Below are positions 11,298-23,160 of a stretch of DNA of 64,000 nt, one piece after another. The translations under genes were made by a program, and so were the position numbers. The DNA is from Eutreptiella sp. 'Long Island Sound 2002' (Eukaryota > Euglenozoa > Euglenophyceae > Eutreptiales > Eutreptiaceae): positions 36,798,063 through 36,862,062 of the forward strand of contig OZ038385.1 in NCBI GenBank assembly GCA_964036045.1, in the 5' to 3' direction. The notes under the pieces were generated by a model. It was given only the letters and a program-made list of their open reading frames with translations, was not told the DNA's origin and made no database searches. Positions within the stretch are counted from its first letter, which is position 1. Each line of letters opens with the position of its first letter.

Positions 11298-11352
11298 TCA
11301 ACAGCGCAGCGCAACAGCGCGCAAATCGCTGCTGCTGTTCGAAGCCATAACA
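11298..11352. repeat. Short junction repeat shared with the E LTR end, partly inverted
   Basis: The last 25 bases (11328-11352) match 6795-6819 in the same orientation, while the adjoining 31 bases (11299-11329) are the exact reverse complement of 6763-6793. It sits exactly between the integrase and transposase coding fragments. Confidence 0.8.
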
Positions 11353-12139
11353 GGGGGAACACAACCACCTCTACACCCCAGGACTTCATTTTGTCCAGAC
11401 CTTGCAGTGTGAGGTGTGTTTTGCTGCCATCCACCAGTAACAAAATGCATTTCTGAGGGTTGCTGAGTGGTTGTGTTTCTTTCACGAGTACTGTTTCCAC
11501 CCACTCCAGGAAGACCTCTTGAAAGGACCACCCATCAGGCATTCCTTTCAGTGTCACCGGGCACTGTGCACAGAGGAACATGTCGCCTCTTATTTGTTTT
11601 GTGTTCCATAGGAGTGCTGGTTTTGTGGCCTGGCCCTGTGCATTGACAGCAACTATGGCGGTGATGTGCTGCCGCTGCCAGCCACGGCGTCGCGCCACAG
11701 TTTTTCTCCCCTTCCTCACCCACACACGCTGTCCCACGGTGGTGAACTGTCCAAAAAACCCTGACTCATCCTCGTTCTAGATATGGCAGGGGTTATAGGC
11801 AACTTTTTCTAAACCTTGCTTTAAATGATTATTAAAAAACTCTGTCCACTGCTGGGGGCTCAAACGGGCAGGGGCACGCTGCGATTCAACATTTTGAGCA
11901 AGTATTGAAACAAAGTCACTGTTGCGACGCTTAAGCAGTTTCCACCATGTCTTACCAAACTTACAAGGGAGAGCTGGGTTCTGCACACTCGTCTTCTTTT
12001 CTGCCATGGCTATCGCTTCATCTTTGATCTCAGTCAGTGTAGGCCACACCATTTGATCCGCACACTCATCCATCCAGGTTGTCAAGGGCAACTCCACCAG
12101 ACAGGGCTTTGGGCCCCTCTTCACCTCACACGCTCGTAG
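11353..12139 (-). pseudogene. pogo/Tigger-like DDE transposase, N-terminal and core part, broken
   Basis: The minus-strand frame begins after a possible AG acceptor near 12140 with a helix-turn-helix region (CKFGKTWWKLLKRRN, Tc5/CENP-B type). It then reads NEDESGFF (first catalytic Asp) and LLLVDGSKTHLTL (second Asp) of the DDE-1 superfamily. An in-frame TAG lies just before NEDESG at about 11780, one base from a TGG Trp codon. The protein ends at 11353, where the third acidic residue would still be needed, so it is inactive. An upstream basic frame (12126-12524) could be a further exon but has no diagnostic motif. Family members cut and paste DNA elements, usually at TA sites; I found no terminal repeats. 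Confidence 0.8.
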
Positions 12140-14525
12140 CTACTGCAGCAAAGAGGATAAAGTAAAAAGCGCGACGCGCGCCACCTTTTTCTCTCTTGCG
12201 CGTCGCGTCCTGTTGGTTGCGCGGCGCCCTTTCACACTGCGTTCCAGGTAACGCAGCACACCTCATTCGCCCCATGGCGTCAGTTAGGGTCTGGCGGTAA
12301 ACTCTCAACTCGGTCGCACCCTTGCGAACGCTCTTGGCTTTGATAAGGCAGTCGACGGCGACGCATTCCATGTCTGACGGCTTTTCCCATAGTGGAAGGA
12401 TGTATAGGACCTGGGAGGGAGGCTTCGGGACCGCGGTCTTCTGGCGCATGCTTCCTGTGCTTCGTGTTTTCTTTTTTGTTACCTTCACAATCCACTCGCG
12501 CGCCCTTCTTTTGCTGTCACGCATCTGAACATATCCAGCCAGAGAAAAATTAATTTCGAATATTTCTGTCTAATTTATTACGAATTTTGTCGTAAAATAC
12601 CTGAGATCTTCTCTCTTCTTTGTTGGCACAGAAACAGGCGCGACCGGGATCCCGTGATCTCTGCGCGGCCCCGTCTGGCACCGATTTCTCCGGTACCAGT
12701 TAGATTTTGCATATCGCACCAAACACATTTTAAAACTTCAGGATTTGACCTAAAACATTGTCAATTTATAGACTCCAGCTTTAATTGCGGCCTATAATTT
12801 TAGTAGCATTGATTTGGTACAGTAATTGGCTACTTTACCTTAAATTGGGATGATTCACATGCATCATTTACCTCCACCACTTTTCTTTTTCAATAGTGGA
12901 GGTACTTGGGAGTTCAAATGGGGATTTATGATTTTTGTTTAATAGATGGGGGATTTCTCTTTGCCGGTAGGTCTACCCTTTCCCCTACCAACTAGTAACT
13001 CCCTGACAAGTCACTCGCGAATCTGACATTATGACGGTCAGACCAGATTTACGACATTTAGGCACTTTGCTGCTCTTCCAGGTATTTTTTGCTCTCCAAT
13101 TGTACATATTCTTCTTTGTTGCATAGGTCTTTTTGTACTGTTACTACAATGAACCCATTTGCGAATACCAGGCTTTGATTTCTTTTAATTGCATGCTGCC
13201 GACCTCTTATTTGGTGGCCATGACTTTGGGGCCACTCTTGGCATCTTTATCAAGTTCTGCAATGTATTTAGCAATCCAACTCTCGTTCTTTTGGAGAGAC
13301 ACCCACGAGGCCCAATTCTTCAAAATCATTTTTGTAATTGCAAAAAAAGAACATGTAGCAATGGAGTAAAGTGCAATGCAAGAAATCATTAGGTAGATGG
13401 CAAGCGGCTACTTTGTACCGGGTAGTAGAAGCATACCGTATTTGGTGTTTCGCCCGACATTGCCAAATTCTCAGCTGACAAGAGTGGGAGCCCCGCGAAC
13501 GGAAAGGCATATAAGACGGTGCCTATATAAATCATGGAGCAACGTTTTTGTACTCCGGTTGGTTCTACACGTACCCCGAATGGACCATGGTGGCTTGTGT
13601 GTACAGCCATGAGCGGTACGCAATCATCTGTTGCCCCGGTGGACTCGCATGGCTCTAGGTTGGAAACTTCTACATCCCCATGCCCGCCACCCCCTCCCAA
13701 CTGCCACCGGGCACGACGAGATCTATGATACGGCCCGAAAGCGTGTCACCCGCGTGAGGAGAATAACTGGTCAATCGCACTCCGCTGACTCCAGTTCTAG
13801 CTCCACAACGAGTCCAGCCGCAGGGCCTACATGGTAGACAAACCGTCATCGTTCAACATATGGATGGGGCAAAATGCTGGCACCGCCACAATCACCCCAT
13901 CACATGGCACGACATGACAGAAAGCTCCAGTGTGCAAAAATGACCACTTCATCTTTGGGCCACACCGCCCCAACTAGCCCACTCCCCCCCTCTCTCCCTA
14001 CACGGTTGAGCCACAACGACCTAGGCACCATTACTTTCTGAGTGTCTATTTTTTTTCGATGCCAGCTTATTATTATGGCATCCGCGATCCTGGGCTGCCC
14101 TGTAGTCAAACTGGGTGGACAGGCTGTAAGTCCAGGCTCTATCAGTGCAATTAGCGAATCGCATTGCGAACTTGACCAGGACAAGCCGTACTACCTTGCT
14201 GGGCCAGAAGAGCTGCAAGAAGGCCAGAAAACGGCAAAAGCGCAATCCCCTGCTGAGAAACAAACGCTGCCTGTAGTACCTTCACCCGCCCAGTGCTGGA
14301 CGCCATTGGCAGCAAGTACGCTGATTGGAAGACCACGTACGTCGAACCTTACGTTCCGCTGTCTGTTGTAGTGTTTCTGCTGCAAAACATAACACGCTAC
14401 CACCAGGCAGCAACCTTCTCTCCGTCCTTCCCAACGTACCCCTGAAGCAGCTTCCCTCGTCCCTGTTCTTCGTAGCAAGCTGCAAATGCCTTCTGCCGAA
14501 GACGTAGCAACCACCCAAGAGATGT
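12140..14525. other. No recognisable gene
   Basis: Mixed-composition DNA with only short overlapping frames. Near 14376-14410 the minus strand reads GGTGGTAGCGTGTTATG, similar to the polypurine/LTR boundary of element E, so a degraded relative of E may end here. Confidence 0.5.
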
Positions 14526-14722
14526 GTGCCTAGCCAAAGAGTCAGCAGTCAGCAGTGGAAACGCCGACGCCGCAATCCCGCAGGTAGAACGCCCGAAAAC
14601 AATACCGCCGCCAGGCCGATCAACAAGAAGAAGAAGAGTTCAATTAAGTTCTTAAACGCCTCCGCTGCCTGCTTCCAGCCGCTGATCAAGAGACCCCTCC
14701 GCCGGCTTCTGCCTCCCTGGTC

Positions 14723-15562
14723 TTGGTGTACGAACGCCGTGTCCAACACTCCCTCGCTGAGACACCCAAAAAGTTCCGTGTTAACCATGGTGAATGTCGT
14801 GGAACCCAAAATTGCCGCATCCACCCAGGAATGCCAGCCCAAATCATTGAGCATCGTTCTCTCTGTACTAAGGCACACGGACTCCAATACACCTGTCGCT
14901 CCCAATCGATACCTGATGCCACAGGAACAAAGCCTTCATTACGAACATCTGATGACGACCTCCCGGCGCTACAATCCTCTTCGGGTGAAGACTGTAAGCT
15001 GTGGAAGTTTATGGAAATTTCGCCCTTTGTCCACGCAGAAGTACCAATAATCAACGACCTGTTCGCGGACGCTGTGCCTACCAATGATGCCCCACTACTC
15101 CACAGTCCACCAACTGGGTTGGATGCAGCCTACAACCCTGACACAAGAGTTTCGGGTCACCGGTGCACCGCTCCGGAGAGTCACTTACTTGTGTGTGGCA
15201 TTCACCTGCCAAACGTAGAGCTACGGAAGAATATTCTGAACTACTGAAGACCATCTGGTGCATCCCTCTTCAAAGAGCTGTGCTATCGACAGCTAGAGGT
15301 CACGAATTTTTACAAGAGTATCGAAAGTATGGTCCCGTTGGTAGCCGTGTACAACAGATTGGAGACACCGGACCCTCTTAAAGCACGCTTTTTCGCATTA
15401 GAAGTACTGCTTGATTTAACAGGACCCATTCTCTGCCTATGGCAACGGCGGTTAAGCAGCCATTCGCTCGTTCCTGAAAAGGACTTCCTCTGGTGTGCCC
15501 AAAGCTTATTGAGCAATAGCATCATCCTGCTCAATTTCATGTCCCTTCAGGATGGCACCTGA
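14723..15562 (+). pseudogene. Hypothetical coding region with one internal stop
   Basis: One + frame runs 14723-15247, stops at TGA and continues in the same frame from 15329 to 15562 (KARFFALEVLLDLTGPIL...). Composition looks protein-like (balanced hydrophobic and acidic residues), but I recognise no family. A Lys/Arg-rich frame (from 14526) overlaps its start. It may be exons of a gene or a decayed mobile element. Confidence 0.3.
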
Positions 15563-16394
15563 GTCGCTGCAACTTTTCGTTGTCAGTTCTCCCTCCACTT
15601 TATATAAGCTGAGTAGGTAATCCCTACACTCAGTTGCATTTTGGTCTTGTTCTGTTTTGCATTTTTTTGTAGATACCTTTTCGTTGTGCTGCAGCAACAT
15701 ACAATCTTTGGCCTGAGACATTGAGAGACTCCCTCTTCTAAATTGCAGCGTTGTCTTGCTAATTTGTGAAGTCTCCACTGAACACACTACACACTGCACA
15801 TAAAATGTCTTAGACACTGACAAGGAATGCATCACCTTCTCTTACACTACCACACACACCACTTCCACTCTGTTTTTCTCCCCACATATCCCCTCACTGA
15901 AGCCACTGACACACTAACTGAGCACACATCACAAAGGGAACACATACCACACACACGAACACCCAATGCACAGCAACGCCTCAACACACACCAGCCACAG
16001 CACGCTAACACAAAATTATCAGCACGATGGCCATTGGACATAGGACCTACCGCAACTCCTACGAGTCTTTTGATGTTTTGTTTCATCACAATTTCTGTTC
16101 ATCACCCGGCTTTTAATTGGATTAAATGCACTCCGTCTTCTCAGTGAAAACTACTGTGTCCCCCTGGTGGCAGCCTCTGCTAGTGCTGCCAAAGGATGTT
16201 TTCTTTCTTGAAAAACAAACTTTGTATGATCGTCACACTCCAACCAGCACCTTGCGGCCCAACAAGGCGCACCCGGAGAGTGACAGTGCTGCCAGGTATG
16301 CATTCACTAACGTCATGCACACTCCAGCTGCTGTACATATTTCAGACTCCAGCTCACTGTATTGTAGTTAAAGGGCATGGTGAGTGCGCTGGGC
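15563..16394. other. No recognisable gene; CA-rich stretch
   Basis: 15830-16020 is rich in CACACA and ACAC-type simple sequence. Nothing else is supportable. Confidence 0.5.
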
Positions 16395-16469
16395 CATAGG
16401 TAGCCACAGGCGGCCAAGGTAGCCACCAACAGCCACAAGTGGGTATATGTAGCCCCCATCTGTTCATAT

Positions 16470-17499
16470 CTTAGGCGGCCAGTTATAAAAACTGCAGGTA
16501 CAGTGCTTAGCTCACTTTGTTTACATCGGCGATGTTGTCTTCTGATTCTTGTCTGTAGATAATGCCGGTGGTCTGTTGTTGATGGGATGGCTGGCCTGTC
16601 GCCGTCGCCATCACCCATGTCTCAGTTTTTCAAGAAACATTTAATTCTGAGCAGACCTTGTTACATTATCGTCCTGATTTATTAATTTCAGAATGTCATT
16701 TTATCGATAGAATGATCAGATGCCTGAATGTAGATTTTCAAGGCGGTATTTCGGTGCTGTGCGCATCTCATTCATGTACATTCATTCAATGTGTATCATT
16801 AGCCAGGTTCCGTGTCATGCGTGCTGAGTTTAGGTTATTGGTTAAGCAGACGAGTGGAATGGTTTGGTCGAAGCATGCATTCTTTCATTCATGCAGGTTC
16901 TCCATACATGCATACTGATAGTGTATGCATAACATTGGTGTTGATGTATCCCAATTGTTATATTTTATGGGCGCCCATGTAGTAGCGTCGCATCAAAGAA
17001 AATGCACATGCTGTGTAGTTGGTGGATCTGCCCCTTTTATTGTTTCCTGCTACATTATTGCGAGGCCTCGCATTTCAATTTGCGAAACTACACCCTTTTC
17101 GAATATTTCCTTCGGGAATGCGAGGCCTCGCATTTGAAGAAGAATGTTATTTGTCGTAATCAAACTCTGCATGCGTTCAATTCTGGCAAAACAACCGAAA
17201 TCAAATTTTTATATTGCGAGGCCTCGCAATCCATTGCAGGAAAAAGGTGTACTAACCTACAGGTAGTACGACGCATAGTGGCCTATCCTTCTGTATTGAC
17301 ATACCATAGTACGCAGTAATACAGAGGACACAAATTTGTTGCAACGTCCTGAAAAAAGTACCGTTTTTTACTGGAAAAACATTCATTAAAAATCAGGCCC
17401 AAAAAACAAGGTAAATCACTGAAATAACCCACAGCATCTCTCAGCATTTTTTTTAGAAAAAACAGCGGTACAAAAGTCTACCTGTTTCGGCCGCCTAAG
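16470..17499. mobile_element. Probable non-autonomous relative of H (about 1.03 kb)
   Basis: CTTAGGCGGCC at 16470-16480 is inverted as GGCCGCCTAAG at 17489-17499. No coding content is visible. Its last 0.5 kb is homologous to the last 0.5 kb of H, as expected of a deletion derivative inserted close to the left end of H. Confidence 0.4.
16981..17499 (+). repeat. Direct repeat copy 1 (about 520 bp)
   Basis: Homologous throughout to 20289-20817 (for example ATGCACATGCTGTGTAGTTG in both). This copy carries three TGCGAGGCCTCGCA palindromes at about 17058, 17119 and 17214. Confidence 0.85.
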
Positions 17500-17550
17500 A
17501 CTCACTTGGAATTTCTCATACTAGTAATCCTGCTCCGCAATCCCAGGTGT

Positions 17551-18394
17551 CTACAAAACTGTTTGCAGAGCGTCAAACGCGGGGTACACCTGGCCGTAGA
17601 TGGCCAGCACAGTTTGGGGGTTGTCAATCAACTTCGCCATCACAACCGGACTCACAGAATCAGCACCATCCGCCAAATTTGCATTCAAAGGAATCATGTC
17701 CGTCTCCAGCGACTCCGAAATCTTAAGGGGATCTTGTTGATATTCGAAGGGGGCGCACAACATTTTGAGCATCTTTCCACCGGCCTCAATGTTCTGCATA
17801 TCCACTTTTCCAGACTCCGTAGACTTGACCTCCGTCCAGGGCAGTGTAAGTCCTGCACGCAGGCGGCCAAGGTCCATTGATGCCCCATGCTTTGGAAGCG
17901 GGTTTCCCATTGCCGTCCAGAACCGCGCCTTGCTCAGCATTTCCCATTTTGGCGACGGAGCCTCTGATTTCCATTGCCAGGCCCCCAAAGGGATCCGGCA
18001 CAAATGGACATCCCAGTCATGCAACGGTACCTTCTGTGTCGGACTGTCCTCTTCACAGGCGTGGAAAGTTTTTGCAGACCGATTTTGCTCGGTGTTTGCG
18101 TGTCGGCCCACTTGCCGGTCAGGGAAACATACTTCGAGAGGGAAGGATGACGCTGTCCGGAGCGGCTCCCCAATGCCAATGAATCCACTGCTGCTTCTGG
18201 TAAGTAGAGGCCCTGTCCTCGATTTCGTTGATGTTCACCTTTGGTATCGACACGTCGGCGGCGACCCGTTGTAGAATTGCGGGCTCGTACAAACTGTGCA
18301 GAAACTTCAGCTGGTTCATTGTCACTGGTGTGTCTATCTTCTCGAAATTAATCAAGGACTGCACCGCTGCGTCCTCCGCGTGGTACACCCACAT
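17551..18394 (-). pseudogene. H coding region, 3' portion (unrecognised)
   Basis: Two adjacent minus-strand frames (18394-18119, then 18111-17551) look like successive pieces of one protein separated by a frame change. Examples are QSLINFEKIDTPVTMNQLKF and DMQNIEAGGKMLKMLCAP. I do not recognise a catalytic motif. The location inside H suggests a transposase-associated product. Confidence 0.35.
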
Positions 18395-19041
18395 GAAGAA
18401 GGGTCCAAAGGCCTTAACCGCATAAGACTACAGGAGTAGGGTACGTAGCCAGATTGCGGATTGCAAGGCCTCGCATTCGAAAAAGCAGCATACTTGGAGT
18501 TCATCATCTCAAACCTGTTGTGGTATCCATGCACTTCCGCTTGCGGCCTTCGGAATGGTTCGGTGAATATGATCCTTGGCGGACTCCTCAGGCCTAGCCG
18601 GCGAATCCCGCAAATGCATAAGGAAGTTGTCAGCTGCTTCCGACGGTGGCACGGCAGAGATGTCCAAATCGATGGAGTCCTCAGAAACTCACAGTAGAGG
18701 ACAAGCGGACACCAGTTCTGCAGAAGATTCACCACAGCTTTACATACCACACTCTTCAGTCAATCAATCGCCGTCGCACTGTGATCGGCAACAGCTTGTA
18801 ACCTGTTCGACTTCCGCCGCAACCGCCGCAAGAAATGCGGCGCACACTTAAGGATGCCAGCAATAGTTCTCTCCATGACTCTCATCATTGGGTAATCCTA
18901 CTGTTTTTCCCACGTCTAAGCAGCCGAAGCGGAAGTACACCAACAGCGAATAAAGCGCCGCCACACGTTTGTCACAAGGTATTGATAGGGATGCCAACAG
19001 CCGTACAAGATGGTAGTTCTCTTGAGTTTTTCGTGCCAAAT

Positions 19042-19984
19042 CTAGCGCTGCGTTTTGTCACCGTACAATAACTTGAGGCATCTTTTGTGTATGTTCTCAT
19101 CAACGAAGATGGGCACAAATGGGTGTGTGTGGTTCGACAGGGATGCAGCGTATTCCAACACCTCAATGAAGCCCTTGTACGAGGATACCTGATGCGTAGT
19201 CAGCAACAGCGGTTTCCAACCACGATTCGGTACCGGATCTAGCACAATCGGAGCCCCGATGCTCGGTATTGGCGCTGGTCTGTCCGCAAGCAGGCCCAGA
19301 TTGGTCACTATCCCGCGGAAGTTCCGTTTCATTCTGACTAGCGCTGCAGCCACATTACTGATGCTGCCGATGAGCACACTTATCGGTGGATGTGTTATGA
19401 AGTTCGGCAACCTGCACGAAACCTCAACGACGCAAAGCGCTGTGCAATTTTGGGACAGATCCTTGATCGTTGGATGCGTTCCATACTGCTCAATGTAGCA
19501 ATTGTCGATCCAGACACAACCTGCCGGTTCTCCATCCAACTCCATGTTTCAAGCATCTGTGCCGCGGACCGTTGCTTCATAGTTTCATCTCGCAGCCGAA
19601 GCAGTCCTGTCCTGCGCAACCAGCGTCTGTTGTGCGGCTCGAAAGAGGCAAAACCGGGGGGTCCTCGTCCTGGTGTTGGGGTGTGCACCGCAAGCGCAAT
19701 ATTTTGTATAGGTTCAAAAACTCCTCCTTGAAGTGATTTGCCGCTCGACTCTCTGGTCTGCCTTTCGGTCTCCGAAGGGAGTGCCGTGTCTTCAGGATCA
19801 GTCGCAACAAGCGCGCAAAATTAGAGAAAAAAATGGCTCCGCTCCTGTTCTTTTCAACAGCAGCCCATAGGGATTCGGGAGTGGTATATCCATGTTCTGT
19901 TGCAAAGAAAGCTGGCAATCGCCTGACAGTTGGATCCAACTCCCTCTGTGCTTGATGCGCAGTGTTGCGTGGCATCAAAATCAT
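19042..19984 (-). pseudogene. H coding region, 5' portion: putative transposase-like protein
   Basis: Minus-strand frames 19984-19577 and 19545-19042 lie end to end in different frames, suggesting an intron or a frameshift. The second contains IDNCYIEQYGTHPTIKDLSQN and PFVPIFVDENIHKRCLKLLYG. That acidic, aromatic-rich pattern resembles large unnamed transposase-like proteins of algae and animals that I recall only loosely. No confident family assignment. Confidence 0.35.
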
Positions 19985-20288
19985 GTCAAAAATTGAAAAC
20001 GTTTATTTGAATTGAGCAATTAAAAGAAAAAGGCACTTATAGCGCTACAAGTAAATGAATTTTCTTCCGAGCACAGCGCTGCACACGCGACACGCGCATA
20101 TGCATTTTTGCGTCGCGCGTGCACATTTTCGGTAACTTGTAACCGTCAAGTTCTCCCACATTTTTCTTGTTAATCGTAACTGCGGTCCCGAGTTGCGGCG
20201 CGCTACCATTGCTGTTGGGCAGTGAAGTCAGCGGTGACCACCGCATGAAAACTGAAGATGCCGGCGGGACTTGTAGGGCTTGCCATAC

Positions 20289-20817
20289 AGTAGCGCGTCA
20301 TCAAAGGGAATGCACATGCTGTGTAGTTGGTGGATCTGCATATTTGATTGTTTCATGCTACATTGTTGCGTGGCTTTGCATTCTGATTTGCGAAACTATA
20401 CCTTTTTTCAATATTTCGAACCGGAATGCGACGCCTGGCATTCGACGGACCAGGTTTTTTGCCGTAATTACCAATATGACATTTCTGCATGCCGTCAATT
20501 TGAGCAGAAACAATGAAAATCAAATCCAGGTATTGCGAGGCCTTGCAATGCGTTGTAGAAAAGGGCGTACCAACCTACAGTTATCAGGACGTATAGTGCA
20601 ATATCCTTCTGCAGGGAGACACTTTACTACACAGCAACACAGCGGAGTACAAATTGTTGCAACGTCATTAAAAAGGTACCTTTTTTGCTCAAAAAACACT
20701 CATGAAAAATCAGGGCCAAAATAAAGAGGGTAAATCACTAAAATAACCCACATCATTTGTCGGTTTTTTTCTTAAAATAACGGCGGTACAAAGATGTACG
20801 TGTTTCGGCTACCTATG
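20289..20817 (+). repeat. Direct repeat copy 2 (about 529 bp), right end of H
   Basis: Same orientation as 16981-17499 but more diverged; its palindromes are partly decayed (TGCGAGGCCTTGCA near 20523). It ends at the right inverted repeat of H. Confidence 0.85.
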
Positions 20818-21230
20818 CATATGCTGCCGCAGCGAACCACAGAGAAAGCGGAAGATGTTGACATGGTTTAAAAGAAAAAAACCTACGCACCATGCAGAAA
20901 CCGCAATGCCTATCTACCGTGCAGCAAGCCTAGCGCTCAAACACACCTTAGGGCTAACGCTTGGCCGAACCCATTCAACCGGCACCCGCCTTTCTCCCAG
21001 AGGGGCCTCTGGTGCTAGCACGCTTAACAAACGGCCGCCTTCCTGCGGGAGCCAAAAACACGCATCCGACCACAACATCGTTCACAACGAGCTCTAACAT
21101 ACACACCCACATGCACCCTAGCAAGAAGAAACCGTTGTAAGGCACACCGAACAACCAACACCATCACCCCCCCCTGCCGCTTCCCATAGCCCCTAAAATG
21201 ACCCTCGGTGGTGGTTCTAGGGGTGGTTCC
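20818..21230. other. No recognisable gene
   Basis: Short frames only, with no repeat or motif that I can support. Confidence 0.5.
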
Positions 21231-21290
21231 TTCGATCGAAAATCGAGTTTCGATCGAAGCCTTTTGCTTCGATCGAAACTTCTAATTAGA
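21231..21290. repeat. TTCGATCGAA-rich repeat, copy 1
   Basis: Three TTCGATCGAA-type palindromes within 60 bp, ending in CTAATTAGAT, an ending shared with copy 2. Confidence 0.8.
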
Positions 21291-21573
21291 TGGTCACTTT
21301 TGGTCTCGTTAAGAATTGGCTTCCTTGTGAGGAGACTAACCGCCCAACCGGCCCAACCACATTGCACATTCACCATTTTCACTACCAAAATGTACCGATT
21401 TCTTCTATTTTTGTTTCATTGTTGATTTTTCCGTTTTTTCATTGCAGTTCTATACTACATAGGCCCTTTTCTCAATGGAGGTATATAACTTCCCCTGACA
21501 GCAATGTGGTGGACAAACACCATATTTTGAGCTTGGAGCCTGTATTCTGGATGAATTCTTCGGTGCCAACACA

Positions 21574-23160
21574 TTGGCAAAAAAGCTGCTTTACACCGTT
21601 TCTGATCGGGTCGGTCATAAAAAACCACAACAATTTCAGAATGCAACCATGCAAACCCTAAAATCGGAGATTTGTTCCTCCGAAGATGCTGTTTGCCTCA
21701 TTTCTGAGTTGAGTTTGAGTATGAACAAGTACGAGTCACTGGTCGGATACACCAACAAAAAACTGATTCAGTACCAAGAGAAAACGGGTGTCCCCATCCC
21801 CTCGTTGTTTTGTGGCCGGAAGGTGGTGGATTCTGCGTCGCAAAAGATGTTACTGGGGTTTGGAGGGTTTGACGCACCACTGTGCGACCCTGAAGAAGGA
21901 TTTCTCGGGGTTTCCTGGGACTTTACTAAGTGGTTGGGATACATAGCAAACAAAGAGTGCCTCTGGTCGACTGTGGGCACCATTTTTCATTTAAGGTTTC
22001 TTATTCGTGGCGATGATTACCCTTGTGGTGGTGGATCCTGGGCACATTGGAGTGTTGCTCTATTGAAACACGGGTATCTGTCCCATACTTTGAGCCACTG
22101 TTGGCCTATTGGAGTTGCTGGATGTGATGAAAAACACCTGGATGCCCTACAGTTCCTGTGGAAAAGAAATATAGGGTGTGCTTCGTTCTTTCGAATGAAT
22201 GTGTCGATCGAAACTTTTTGTTTCGATCCAAGCTTTTTCTTTCGATCGAAGCTCCTAATTAGATTCTAATTAGCTTGCAATTCTAATTCCCTCTCTCTTG
22301 CTTGCTCAGAGGATTCAACGGTTGATTAGACACAGGACCGTTCATTTCAAGGACAGATGGTGGCCATGCAAAGTCTATTTCGGTGGTGATATCCCTTGGC
22401 TTAAACGCCTATTGGGGGTTTCAGTAACATGGCAGATTATCTCCCTTTGGCACCAAGCATATTGGGACAATGCATGCGAAGAATGGATCGGTTGGGAGGT
22501 TCCTTGCAGTTGTGACAGTGACGCTTCTTGCCTTGCCTTACTGCCATGTGCTCGGCTGGACGTGAAGTTGTTACACCTTCGTGGTTTCCTGATGTTCCTC
22601 GGCATCATGTTGTCCCTTGTGTGCTGCACTTCCTGATGGCAATCGGTCACCTCTTGTGTGCCTTCATCTTGAGAACTTTTCCTGAGAAACACAAAGAAGT
22701 TAAGGAGGTGCTGCGCATAGCAAAGGTGGGGTGGAATATGACAGCAGCGGGGTCGCCAGATGGGGAAGAGGCAAAGTGCCTGCTGGAGGCTTGGCCACAC
22801 ATTGCTAGCACTCTAGGAAGTGAAGGTTCAATGGCCGACAGGGCTGTGTTACAAATGAGCGATCTCATCAGGCAGCTGTGTCGTTCCTGGCAGTTCGAAG
22901 GTGAGGATTTGGCAGCTGAATGTGAGACAGTGGCTATTTCGTTCGCCGAACATGTGGCACCTCGTAGTAAATCGACATACTTGTTCATGCTGCAGCACGA
23001 TTTTTCAGTGATCCTGAAAGGTATCTACCCTTGGGGGCTGGGTATATTTTGCCAAGATATCTGCGAGAGTTGGAATTGCATCCTGAAAGGTTTTACAACC
23101 ATCAAACCAACAGAGGTGGCGGTCGTGGTCTCACAGTTTAGAGGCAGGGTCGTGTACTGA
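21574..23160 (+). pseudogene. Transposase-like gene of element I with one likely intron and one frame change
   Basis: Exon 1 (to 22200) ends ...ASFFRMN in phase 0. A GT...CTCAG intron (22201-22309) contains the second TTCGATCGAA repeat. The frame resumes in phase 0 as RIQRLIRHRTVHFKDRWWPC and YFGGDIPWLKRLLG, then changes frame before 22528. There PDVPRHHVVPCVLHFLMAIG continues into SPDGEEAKCLLEAW, HVAPRSKSTYL and GLGIFCQDICESWN, closing at 23160. This block order resembles DDE-like transposase proteins of large unclassified eukaryotic DNA transposons. I cannot name the family or point to all catalytic acids. The upstream start is uncertain. Confidence 0.45.
22204..22264. repeat. TTCGATCGAA-rich repeat, copy 2, inside an intron
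   Basis: Three imperfect TTCGATCGAA palindromes followed by CTAATTAGAT, lying within the GT-AG intron 22201-22309. Confidence 0.8.

Larger units (their letters stand above)
16395..20817. mobile_element. Probable DNA transposon H with 11-bp terminal inverted repeats
   Basis: CATAGGTAGCC at 16395-16405 is the exact inverse of GGCTACCTATG at 20807-20817. Near the left end further GGTAGCC and GGCGGCC motifs occur. The interior holds minus-strand coding fragments, and the right-hand 0.5 kb is duplicated within a smaller inner element. I see no clear target-site duplication, so the exact ends are provisional. Confidence 0.45.

Noticed and set aside
12126-12524. 132-codon basic frame as the certain first exon of the Tigger-like transposase
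   Set aside because: It is in the right place, but it has no recognisable DNA-binding motif and ends with stops before the transposase frame, so the link is not supportable.
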